Source: a virus. From it: a stretch of DNA of 21,232 nucleotides. The position numbers were made by a program, and so were the translations under genes. Below are positions 8,039-14,456 of this stretch, piece after piece (the stretch's first letter is position 1; every line of letters starts with the position of its first letter). The DNA is taken from positions 1 through 21,232 of the IMG/VR virus record IMGVR_UViG_3300006919_000570; one strand, written 5' to 3'. The notes below the pieces were generated by a model. It was not told where the DNA came from, ran no database searches, and saw only the letters and a list, made by a program, of their open reading frames with translations.

Positions 8039-9586
8039 TTACTCGTATAAACCTCTTGATATTTTAATATACCCACACTGCAAACCTCTAGATGCTGCTG
8101 TATGAGTTTGAATGCCAATAAAAGGAAGTAAATCTATATCATCTGTCATAGCTAAAGACTTTGTTGTAGCTACAGCTTGAGTAACCCCACCTGCAGTCGT
8201 ACTAGTAGGTGTGGTTGTTAAACCGTAAGATCTATTATTAACTGATATAGATATTTGTCTACTCTCATTAAAGGCTATTTTTAACTTATACACAGTGCTT
8301 GCGGCTACTACTATACCTAAATCTGTTATATAATCAACCCCCCCTATACTATAAATAAAGTGAAGGTTGCCATTTGTAGTTAAAGCTCCTTGATCATCGT
8401 CTACAGCGTATAAAAAATAAGCCTGATTTGCATCTGTTGCATACGCACCTACCTCAGTAAGCTTTAATCCAGCCCAAATAGAGGTTGAAGTTATAGACCC
8501 ACCTGTAGATATAGCTGTAGAAAATTCTGTTTGGTTTTCCGTTCCAAAGCCTACCGAAGCCCAAGCAGAAGATTCAGCATTTGATGGTAACTCAGTGTTA
8601 CCATTTCTAGGGCTTATTACTGATCTGTCATTATCCGTAGTTCCAGTAATTAATTTAATCCCAGCAAAAGAAGAATCTCTATTTGTATTTCCAGATACTT
8701 GAGATGCCCCTGCACTAACCCCACTTAAAACAAAGTTTTGATTAGGGGTTATGTATGGGTCTACAATAAAAGCAAGCTTAAATACTTGTGCAGCAACATC
8801 AGTTCCATTAGTACCTATTCTAATCTTACAACTACCGTTAGCCACATCATGAACTAAAACGTTAATCATAGCATTATCAGCTATAGTACCTCCATCTTGT
8901 AATTGAACATGAACATGAGATGAAGTCCCAAATATGTGGTTATTATTAAATGTAAACTCTACCGTATCTGTAGCCGCAAGGTCAACAGACTGCATAGTTA
9001 TAATACCATATTTAGCCTGTAAAGTTACAGCAGTAGTTGCATTAGTATCTTGAGTTACAGCAGCACTTTGTAAGCTTGGGACTTTTTCAAAATACTCTAC
9101 AAGATTAAATCTATCATCAGACTGAGATACTGTACCAGCAACGTTAAGGTTACCGTTCTTATCTATACGCATCTTTTCAGACCCGCTAGTAGAAAACCCT
9201 AAGTAATCTTGACTATGATCGTAGTATATCTGTCCAGCGTCATTATCGTTAGAGTCACCAAAGAATATATTCCCTGAAGACGAAGAACCAGATAGTATGG
9301 TTAAACCAGCATCGCTAGAGTTTTCTAACGTTAGTTGGTTTGCAAAAGTACTAGAAGAAACAGACCCAGCACTAACACCCATTACATGAAGTAACCCATC
9401 AGGAGTAGCACCTGCAGTACCGATACCCACCTTAGTGAACTCAGCTTTATCTGTAGATAACTTCATCGCTGTAGCGTTACCACTACCCGTCTCAACAGAT
9501 TTTAGATTAGTATCTTTAATCTCAGCAGCCGATTTTAGTATGGTCTGATATGTAGATGATATTGCTTTTCCTTTAAGTGTAGCCAT
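8039..9586 (-). CDS. Virion fibre-like structural protein
   Basis: This 515-residue protein is rich in Ser, Thr, Gly, Ala and Asn and has almost no long helices. Residues of about 50-150 have the pattern of marine phage fibre proteins: a KVGIGTAGATPDGLLHV stretch, then GNIFFGDSNDNDAGQIYYD and a GSEKMRIDKNGNLNVAG repeat end, which usually form triple beta-helix shafts. The C-terminal 350 residues look like beta-sandwich material ending KISRGLYE, probably the receptor- or partner-binding part. It is likely a tail fibre or other surface appendage. It lies between lysis genes and head-assembly genes, an unusual position that argues for a modular insertion. Exact place in the virion is not visible. 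Confidence 0.75.
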   Translation of the reverse strand: MATLKGKAISSTYQTILKSAAEIKDTNLKSVETGSGNATAMKLSTDKAEFTKVGIGTAGATPDGLLHVMGVSAGSVSSSTFANQLTLENSSDAGLTILSGSSSSGNIFFGDSNDNDAGQIYYDHSQDYLGFSTSGSEKMRIDKNGNLNVAGTVSQSDDRFNLVEYFEKVPSLQSAAVTQDTNATTAVTLQAKYGIITMQSVDLAATDTVEFTFNNNHIFGTSSHVHVQLQDGGTIADNAMINVLVHDVANGSCKIRIGTNGTDVAAQVFKLAFIVDPYITPNQNFVLSGVSAGASQVSGNTNRDSSFAGIKLITGTTDNDRSVISPRNGNTELPSNAESSAWASVGFGTENQTEFSTAISTGGSITSTSIWAGLKLTEVGAYATDANQAYFLYAVDDDQGALTTNGNLHFIYSIGGVDYITDLGIVVAASTVYKLKIAFNESRQISISVNNRSYGLTTTPTSTTAGGVTQAVATTKSLAMTDDIDLLPFIGIQTHTAASRGLQCGYIKISRGLYE

Positions 9587-9587
9587 T

Positions 9588-9974
9588 TTACTTTTTCTTT
9601 ATTTTTTCGATAGACCTACCTGCAAAGTAAGCCCCGTATACTGTTATTAATAATGTTTGATATATAGGAATATAACTTTCTTGAATTACAAAACCTCCTA
9701 TATTTCCGTCAAATACTGACAAAACTACAAAAATTGCAGTTAAAAATATGCATATTAACGGTCTAATATTTTTACTAAGCCAGTTGTCAGACCTCATGTC
9801 TGCCTCCCATCTTCTTGAAACTTGTTCCTGAGCGTTTGACTCAGCCTTCATAAGAACTTCTTCTATAGCTTTCTTTGCAGCTAACCTTTCTTCGTCAGAC
9901 GTGGTAAGGTTATCTACTATATTACCTACACTACCTAAAATGTTTCCACCTAATAAATCTAATAACTTACTCAT
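9588..9974 (-). CDS. Holin of the three-TM / gene transfer agent type
   Basis: This 128-residue membrane protein matches the holin family known from gene transfer agents. An amphipathic N-terminus is followed by the signature RRWEADMRSDNWLSKNIRP (residues 54-72), then hydrophobic segments at about 71-88 and 103-121 and a basic tail KIKKK. Holins form lesions in the inner membrane that time lysis and let the endolysin reach the peptidoglycan. The ATG overlaps the stop of the M15 peptidase gene by 4 bp (ATGA), as expected for a holin-endolysin pair. Confidence 0.85.
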   Translation of the reverse strand: MSKLLDLLGGNILGSVGNIVDNLTTSDEERLAAKKAIEEVLMKAESNAQEQVSRRWEADMRSDNWLSKNIRPLICIFLTAIFVVLSVFDGNIGGFVIQESYIPIYQTLLITVYGAYFAGRSIEKIKKK

Positions 9975-10426
9975 ACTTCTGCATACTTATACTTAGTATC
10001 GTTGTCCTCATCTTTATAAGCCTTTAAAACTTGTTTTCTATTGTTTTTTTCTTTTAAAGATATGTGTATCCAAGAGAAATCAAACTCGTTAATCATTTGA
10101 TCAAACTCTAATCCTGAATCTAGAATCCAATCATAGATAACCTTATTATTCATTTTTCCCCCTTCCCAAAATTGCAAATCCAAAGCCTCGCCTTTACAAT
10201 GCTGCGATTTACTACTGCCACCAATAGCACGATTGAGTGACGGGTTGCGATAACCACTACTGATCCTGATAGGACCAATATCGTCACGAATAGGCTGTAT
10301 AAGATTAGATATAAGCCTTTGCATATTTTCCAAATGTTCCTTTGTTGGCTCATTACTAATTCCTAATCTTTTAGCTGTATTACTATGAGTAATCTCAGAT
10401 AATACAAAGTTTTTACTTAATCTCAT
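9971..10426 (-). CDS. Peptidase M15 endolysin
   Basis: This 151-residue protein is a metallopeptidase of the M15 type, which cuts peptide cross-links in peptidoglycan. It shows SSGYRNPSLNRAIGG (56-70), SQHCKGEALDL (74-84) with zinc ligands His76 and Asp83, then FDQMINEF (109-116) with the acidic residue Glu114, and SWIHISL (118-124) with the third ligand His121. It has no signal peptide, so it needs the holin for release. The C-terminus is a charged Lys/Asp-rich tail. It overlaps the type IX-tagged gene by 14 bp and the holin gene by 4 bp. All metal ligands are intact. Confidence 0.92.
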   Translation of the reverse strand: MRLSKNFVLSEITHSNTAKRLGISNEPTKEHLENMQRLISNLIQPIRDDIGPIRISSGYRNPSLNRAIGGSSKSQHCKGEALDLQFWEGGKMNNKVIYDWILDSGLEFDQMINEFDFSWIHISLKEKNNRKQVLKAYKDEDNDTKYKYAEV

Positions 10427-10958
10427 CTATGTAAACTTTCCTAGTTAGAATGCCATCGCTTGCTATATAGAAACCTCTTACAGGTTTTACCTCTCGACCT
10501 AAAACATCATAATAATGAGTTGGAATAAATTTTGCATTGCCTAACTCTTCTATACCTATAGTTAAGCAGCCTACGTCAACTAATTGTTGTAAGTTATCTT
10601 GAGGCCAAGTCCCTAAAGAGTCTATCCAATCTACATCAGATAAGAACCCATACTGTGCTTCAGCTATATATAAATAAGCACCATTCCAACCATCACCATA
10701 GCTGTCTTGCATATTAATCTGGTAATACTGAGGTAGTACGACAGCCCCTAAATAAGGAGAGCCACCTTCTAATAGTACCCCACCGTTACAAGTTAAGATT
10801 TGCCAAGATATTTCGTCAGGGTATTCCCCTGCTAGACACTCTACAAATACAGTTTGCTGTTGAGCGTTAGCTGCTTTAGATAATCCTATTAATATAAAAA
10901 ATACTACAGCTATAGTTAGTGCTAAGTATGCCCCGTATTCTAAATTGCCTTTTTTCAT
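10413..10958 (-). CDS. Exported protein with a type IX secretion-like C-terminal tail
   Basis: This 181-residue protein has a signal peptide or anchor (hydrophobic 10-26, likely cleavage after Ala-Asn-Ala at 30-32). A small beta domain with the motif DSYGDGWNGAYLYIA (85-99) follows, a motif common in secreted Bacteroidota proteins. The C-terminal 35 residues, with YYDVLGREVKPVRGFYI (149-165) and a final LTRKVYIDEIK, resemble the short sorting domain of type IX cargo (YD-x-LGR-x-V, G-x-Y-I, K-V-Y-I). If this reading is right, the phage product crosses the inner membrane by Sec and is placed on the cell surface by the host type IX machinery. It sits in the lysis cassette, with a 1-bp TAATG overlap to the gene before it. 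A surface role such as exclusion or late envelope change is only inference. Confidence 0.65.
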   Translation of the reverse strand: MKKGNLEYGAYLALTIAVVFFILIGLSKAANAQQQTVFVECLAGEYPDEISWQILTCNGGVLLEGGSPYLGAVVLPQYYQINMQDSYGDGWNGAYLYIAEAQYGFLSDVDWIDSLGTWPQDNLQQLVDVGCLTIGIEELGNAKFIPTHYYDVLGREVKPVRGFYIASDGILTRKVYIDEIK

Positions 10959-11329
10959 TATTGAAACTTATTAAATGTTATTTCGTCTATAATTGCTTGT
11001 ACTTCTTTTTTTGTTGCCTCTAACTGCATCATAATAGTAGGGTTAAACCTAGTTTGCTCTAATCCGTTATCAAATACTATAACAGTAGGAACTGATGTTA
11101 CTTTATACTTAGACTGGAGGTCAGAACTCTTAACTATACAAACTCTGTATACGTTACAATCTTTCAACGAAGGTAAAAACGCTACTTTATTACCATCATT
11201 CCACTCTACATAGAACTCTATTACCACCGTTCCTTTAGCTGTCTTAGAATCAAATGAGTTAGAAGTAACAAATTCTTGAGCTACAACATTTGTAGTGAAT
11301 AACAGTAATAAAAGTAGAAACTTACTCAT
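10958..11329 (-). CDS. Exported thioredoxin-fold protein lacking the redox cysteines
   Basis: This 123-residue protein has a signal peptide (hydrophobic Leu run 4-11, likely cleavage after VVAQ near 18) and then a thioredoxin fold. TVVIEFYVEW (34-43) corresponds to the central strand before the active site, and SKYKVTSVPTVIVFDNGLE (73-91) holds the cis-proline loop (Pro81) and following strand. The CxxC site, usually W-C-G-P-C-K, reads W-N-D-G-N-K (43-48), so both redox cysteines are Asn. Two other cysteines (58, 64) remain. It is probably a binding or chaperone module in the periplasm rather than an oxidoreductase. It overlaps the 92-residue gene by 8 bp and the type IX-tagged gene by 1 bp, which ties it to the envelope block. 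Confidence 0.75.
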   Translation of the reverse strand: MSKFLLLLLLFTTNVVAQEFVTSNSFDSKTAKGTVVIEFYVEWNDGNKVAFLPSLKDCNVYRVCIVKSSDLQSKYKVTSVPTVIVFDNGLEQTRFNPTIMMQLEATKKEVQAIIDEITFNKFQ

Positions 11330-11600
11330 AAAGCTTTTGTTTAATTAACTTCATGTCTTCTTTTATTTCAGAGACATCATCTTGAGTATTCATTATAGTC
11401 TGTCGAATTAACTTATCCTTCATGTCAAATTCCATTCTTGTTATAACAGGGTCTGGTGCTTTAGGTAACTCTCTAGCCTCTGCTATATCATTCTGCAGTG
11501 TAAACCACATCCCTACTAGTGTTGCTATTAAAAATGCTATACCGCCCAAAGTCTTTAAACTTATCTGCACTGCACTGTCTTCGCTTAACTCTTTAGCCAT
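11322..11600 (-). CDS. Single-span membrane protein with coiled-coil tail
   Basis: This 92-residue protein has one hydrophobic span (about residues 17-36) and then a helical, charged segment (55-90, ending VSEIKEDMKLIKQKLYE) likely to form a coiled coil. The topology is that of an inner-membrane spanin subunit or a small holin-associated protein. Its place between the outer-membrane barrel gene and the exported thioredoxin-like gene supports an envelope role. There is no lipobox. I do not recognise the family. Confidence 0.65.
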   Translation of the reverse strand: MAKELSEDSAVQISLKTLGGIAFLIATLVGMWFTLQNDIAEARELPKAPDPVITRMEFDMKDKLIRQTIMNTQDDVSEIKEDMKLIKQKLYE

Positions 11601-11604
11601 TATA

Positions 11605-12633
11605 TTAGAATATTAAATAGTTTATTCCTGTTTGCATATTGTAAGACCTTACGTCCCAATACTTGAGATGTCTTCCCTCTACGAAGATACTAAAATGTTT
11701 ATTAAATTTAACGCCAAACACAACACCAATATCCCATTCCGTCTCTACCCCAGGGTACGAGTAGGAATACTCACTTAATCCTTTGTGAATTGGGTACACA
11801 GAACCCCATGCGTGGACCCAAGCTTGAGCCGAATAGAGGTAGTAATCGGCTCCTATAACTCCTGAAACTTCTTGTTGAAGCCCTAAATCTTTAAGTTGTT
11901 GTGTGTTGTATTCGTTTACAGCATCAGTAAAATGATACGTATAAAACTCTACATCCGATACAGAAACGCACTCTCCATCTCTAGTCCAGCATTCATTGTT
12001 ATCACTATAGAATCCGAAATCATTAGCTAATTGCCACCAATGTTTATTTTCAGGTTTAGAGAACCATTCCTCTACAGGAGAGAAACCATACACAGGATGA
12101 GAACGATGAGCTACACCTACCGTAAGGTCTAGGTTACCAAAATTTTTACGAAGTCTAAACTCTCCTAATGTGTAATTAAGATTTATTAACCCGTCATTTA
12201 CATAAGAAGCTTTTGCTGTGTAACGATCTGATATGTACCTAACCTTATACTCTTGTTGTTTAAACTTCATCCCTCTATTACGGATTGACGAGTACTTAAA
12301 TAGGTACTCTAACCCAGGAGCGTTAGATACAGTGGCGTAATCGCTTATAGCATTCTCTGCCCCTGTGTAAAACATACCTTGCTTAACTTGATAGTCAAAC
12401 CTAGCTATTTTTCTAAGTCCTATAGTTAAGTTAAAGTTTGGCTCACTAACTTGTGTAACCTCTACAAGTTGTCCTGAACCTGCTATACCATCAACAATAA
12501 AAGATTGGTTTTCTGCGAAGGGAGCCCCAGTAGAGAGGCTTGCATAAAAGGTAGAAAAACGAAACACCTGAGCAGCAGATGTTAATGAAGATAGAAAAAA
12601 TAATAAGGTTAATAGTTTCTTTAGCACTTCCAT
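11605..12633 (-). CDS. Predicted outer-membrane beta-barrel protein
   Basis: This 342-residue protein starts with a signal peptide (KKLLTLLFFLSS, cleavage near Ala-Gln 21-22) and continues as alternating polar/hydrophobic strands rich in Tyr, Phe, Trp and Gly (for example FNLTIGLRKIARFDY, DLTVGVAHRSH, EWDIGVVFGVKF). It ends in NYLIF, a C-terminal aromatic residue as used by outer-membrane barrels for BAM recognition. I see no fibre-type repeats that would mark it as a virion part. An outer-membrane protein in the phage lysis block could act in superinfection exclusion or final outer-membrane disruption, but neither is shown. It starts within the end of the basic-protein gene upstream (13-bp overlap), indicating coupled expression. 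Confidence 0.65.
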   Translation of the reverse strand: MEVLKKLLTLLFFLSSLTSAAQVFRFSTFYASLSTGAPFAENQSFIVDGIAGSGQLVEVTQVSEPNFNLTIGLRKIARFDYQVKQGMFYTGAENAISDYATVSNAPGLEYLFKYSSIRNRGMKFKQQEYKVRYISDRYTAKASYVNDGLINLNYTLGEFRLRKNFGNLDLTVGVAHRSHPVYGFSPVEEWFSKPENKHWWQLANDFGFYSDNNECWTRDGECVSVSDVEFYTYHFTDAVNEYNTQQLKDLGLQQEVSGVIGADYYLYSAQAWVHAWGSVYPIHKGLSEYSYSYPGVETEWDIGVVFGVKFNKHFSIFVEGRHLKYWDVRSYNMQTGINYLIF

Positions 12634-13154
12634 CGTCTTCTAGATTGTCTAATTCTTGAGTTGGGATCGTTTTGAGTCTTTTGACTACTTCTCTTTAGTT
12701 GACCAAGAGATCGAGCACAGTATGATTTTCTTCTTTTAGCAGACTTACTACCAGGCTTTACATCTCCTGTAACAGCAGTTTTAAGTTTACTACCAGGGTT
12801 AGCACGTCTATAAGCCTTAACACCTTTTGATGTCATACCAGCTCCAGATTTAGTAGGTCTAAAATTACCAGACTTAATGCTAGTCTTTATTCCCATACCT
12901 TTTTTTGCCTTCTTTACTGCTTTCACTTTTTTATATCTAGATACCCTTCCTTTTTCGTTCTTTTCTTTTTGTGCTCTAGCTTTCTCTGATGGTGTTACCT
13001 CACTCCACGTAGAGGGAGTGTCTTTGCTAATCTTCTTAGTAGGGCGAAAAGTGTTCTCCCCTCCAGAGTAATCTTTTTTTCCTGAGGGTGTCTTCCAGTT
13101 TTCTTTAAACCACCTCTTAAGGTTTAACCCTGCTTTTGTTTTCCTTACAGCCAT
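12621..13154 (-). CDS. Highly basic protein of a family seen in marine phages and giant viruses
   Basis: This 177-residue protein is very rich in Lys and Arg. The start (KAGLNLKRWFKENWKTPSGK, residues 7-26) and the end (RRKSYCARSLGQLKR at 141-155, NDPNSRIRQSRRRWKC at 162-177) match a family I recall from phages and giant viruses, which typically ends with SFCARM, then DPNSRI, then RRWxC. Function is unknown; nucleic-acid binding or packaging with the genome is a reasonable guess from the charge. Residues 73-90 (RYKKVKAVKKAKKGMGIK) carry a motif shared with other basic proteins in this window. It lies 3 bp after a 60-residue basic gene and overlaps the barrel gene by 13 bp. Confidence 0.75.
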   Translation of the reverse strand: MAVRKTKAGLNLKRWFKENWKTPSGKKDYSGGENTFRPTKKISKDTPSTWSEVTPSEKARAQKEKNEKGRVSRYKKVKAVKKAKKGMGIKTSIKSGNFRPTKSGAGMTSKGVKAYRRANPGSKLKTAVTGDVKPGSKSAKRRKSYCARSLGQLKRSSQKTQNDPNSRIRQSRRRWKC

Positions 13155-13157
13155 AGG

Positions 13158-13340
13158 TTATCCTCTTTTTTTTCTGCACTTAGCTATAGCTCCAGATGCG
13201 TAAGCACTAGGGAATACCTTGTAGCTAGCCTTTACTTTATGATAACACGCATCCTTTACAGATCCACCCTTCTTCATAGTCTTGACCTTCTTACTTTTAT
13301 TCTTTCGCTTTACAGCTTTACAAGTACAACCTTTATGCAT
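13158..13340 (-). CDS. Small basic cysteine-containing protein
   Basis: This 60-residue protein has 20 Lys or Arg residues and four cysteines (5, 7, 32, 55). Its C-terminal half (DACYHKVKASYKVFPSAYA, residues 30-48, then CRKKRG) is a recurring element in phage and giant-virus proteins, where Y-K-x-F/W-P-S-A-Y-A is the core. The N-terminus carries KKVKTMKKGGSVK (17-29), the basic motif shared with neighbours. The ATG overlaps the stop of the gene before by one base (TAATG). Probably a nucleic-acid-associated virion protein, but function is not established. Confidence 0.7.
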   Translation of the reverse strand: MHKGCTCKAVKRKNKSKKVKTMKKGGSVKDACYHKVKASYKVFPSAYASGAIAKCRKKRG

Positions 13341-13513
13341 TATTTTCCAACTTGTTTTTGAGCTATAGTATGTGCTTGCTCAAATGTTTTACCAGATAGC
13401 ATAAGCTTCTTCATAAGATCCATATGTTTAGCACTGTGGTGAACTGAGTGCTTCTTCATAGTTGCCTTTTGTCTATCTGTTAAAGCTTTTGATTTTTTAA
13501 TTGCTTTCGCCAT
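13340..13513 (-). CDS. Small basic His- and Lys-rich protein, 57 residues
   Basis: The frame from the ATG at 13513 gives a 57-residue product: MAKAIKKSKALTDRQKATMK, then a KKHSVHHSAKHM stretch, ending TFEQAHTIAQKQVGK. It is basic and His-rich with an amphipathic C-terminal helix. It fills the interval between the 70-residue membrane protein (3-bp gap) and the 60-residue basic gene (1-bp TAATG overlap), which supports it as a real gene. Function unknown; likely part of the same basic protein set. Confidence 0.65.
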   Translation of the reverse strand: MAKAIKKSKALTDRQKATMKKHSVHHSAKHMDLMKKLMLSGKTFEQAHTIAQKQVGK

Positions 13514-13516
13514 AGC

Positions 13517-13729
13517 TTATTTCTTTGCGAATTTTTCTACCCCAGATATACCAAACGAGCCTAACACAACCCACACAAATGAATCGTATACAAACTCGTT
13601 TATAACTAGGTCTGTTCCAACCCAACCTGTAACAAGGTCAGCTACCATTATAAGGCACATTATTGCAAAAGCAATAAACCCTACGATAGCTTTCTCATTC
13701 CAGTTGTTATCGTTCTTGAATATCTCCAT
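13517..13729 (-). CDS. Small two-span membrane protein, holin-like
   Basis: This 70-residue protein has hydrophobic segments at about 14-34 and 49-65, joined by a short loop (TGWVGTDLVINEF), and a basic tail KFAKK. The size and two-span hairpin topology are those of a small phage holin. A better holin candidate lies 3.5 kb downstream next to the endolysin, so this could be an antiholin, a second holin or an unrelated membrane protein. It overlaps the upstream gene by one base (TAATG). Confidence 0.6.
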   Translation of the reverse strand: MEIFKNDNNWNEKAIVGFIAFAIMCLIMVADLVTGWVGTDLVINEFVYDSFVWVVLGSFGISGVEKFAKK

Positions 13730-14085
13730 TATTCTAAATCAGGTGTGTTATCAATAATAAATTTACGAGCCTCTGATTGTGTCATTAAAGTATTCTTAGG
13801 GTAGGCTAAATCTTTTCCTAAATCTAATAATGCACTTACCTCACCTTCTTTCCAACTTACTTCTAACTCTACAATATAATAGTTAGCATTTCCAACTTTA
13901 AGTTTAGGTACTGCACCGAACTTTCTTAAGTTATACTCTCCTAACTCTTTAAAAGTTGGGTGTAAAACTTCTTTTAAACTACCATCTTCATTGTAAGAAG
14001 GTATACCATAAGTAGAAACTAATTCCGTTGGTATCTTACTTTCGTAAGTTGTTGTGTTAAGACACATGTATACGTTACCTCTCAT
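13729..14085 (-). CDS. Protein of unknown function
   Basis: This 118-residue soluble protein is not recognised. It begins MRGNVYMCLNTTTYESKIPT, has a mixed sequence with several Tyr and Gly residues and a charged end (SEARKFIIDNTPDLE). A Met at codon 7 is an alternative start. It sits 4 bp after the 115-residue gene, within the minus-strand virion cluster, so a structural or assembly role is possible but not shown. Confidence 0.6.
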   Translation of the reverse strand: MRGNVYMCLNTTTYESKIPTELVSTYGIPSYNEDGSLKEVLHPTFKELGEYNLRKFGAVPKLKVGNANYYIVELEVSWKEGEVSALLDLGKDLAYPKNTLMTQSEARKFIIDNTPDLE

Positions 14086-14089
14086 AGCA

Positions 14090-14437
14090 TTAAGATATTT
14101 TAACTGTCCCTCTGTCGTTCCATAATCTACCTGTTGACCTTGGGTCGGAAGTTGGTAAGCTATTCCCCATAGAAGATGAAGATAAACTATCTGCTTCTAC
14201 CGAATCGTCAGAGCTGTTTTGTACAGACTTCACTAATATGTGACAGAAAGCTCTAAGCTTCTCTGCTGTAATACCTCCTGCTCCTGTACTCTCAAATAAC
14301 TCTTCAATCATATCAAGAAGTTCAGCTCTATCTCTTTTTTCGTCAGATGCTACTGTAACTTTAGTAAGGGTTTGACTCCTTACTTTTGATTTGTATGAGG
14401 TTTTTACAGTTGAGTCTTTGTAATCTCGTTTTGCCAT
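14090..14437 (-). CDS. Small protein with a phage virion-type C-terminal motif
   Basis: This 115-residue protein has a basic N-terminus (MAKRDYKDSTVKTSYKSK), a helical middle with an acidic stretch (ELLDMIEELFESTG) and a Ser-rich linker. Its last 25 residues have LPTSDPRSTGRLWNDRGTVK, a short pattern that often ends small phage virion proteins (LPTSDP-x3-G-x-LW-x2-G-x-x-K-x-S). That motif favours a virion role such as decoration or tail attachment. The leader upstream of the ATG is pure A/T with ATAAATAAATA repeats, and there is no Shine-Dalgarno site. Confidence 0.65.
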   Translation of the reverse strand: MAKRDYKDSTVKTSYKSKVRSQTLTKVTVASDEKRDRAELLDMIEELFESTGAGGITAEKLRAFCHILVKSVQNSSDDSVEADSLSSSSMGNSLPTSDPRSTGRLWNDRGTVKIS

Positions 14438-14456
14438 TTCTATTTATTTATTTATT

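Noticed and set aside
10150-10353. A 67-codon hydrophobic frame nested in the M15 peptidase gene
   Set aside because: Nested lysis genes exist, and this one has hydrophobic segments, but the sequence looks like a shifted reading of the peptidase with no motif or leader. I could not support it without conservation data.
12877-13071. A hydrophobic 64-codon frame on the plus strand opposite the basic protein gene
   Set aside because: Antisense of Lys codons gives Phe and Leu, so hydrophobic frames opposite Lys-rich genes are expected by chance.
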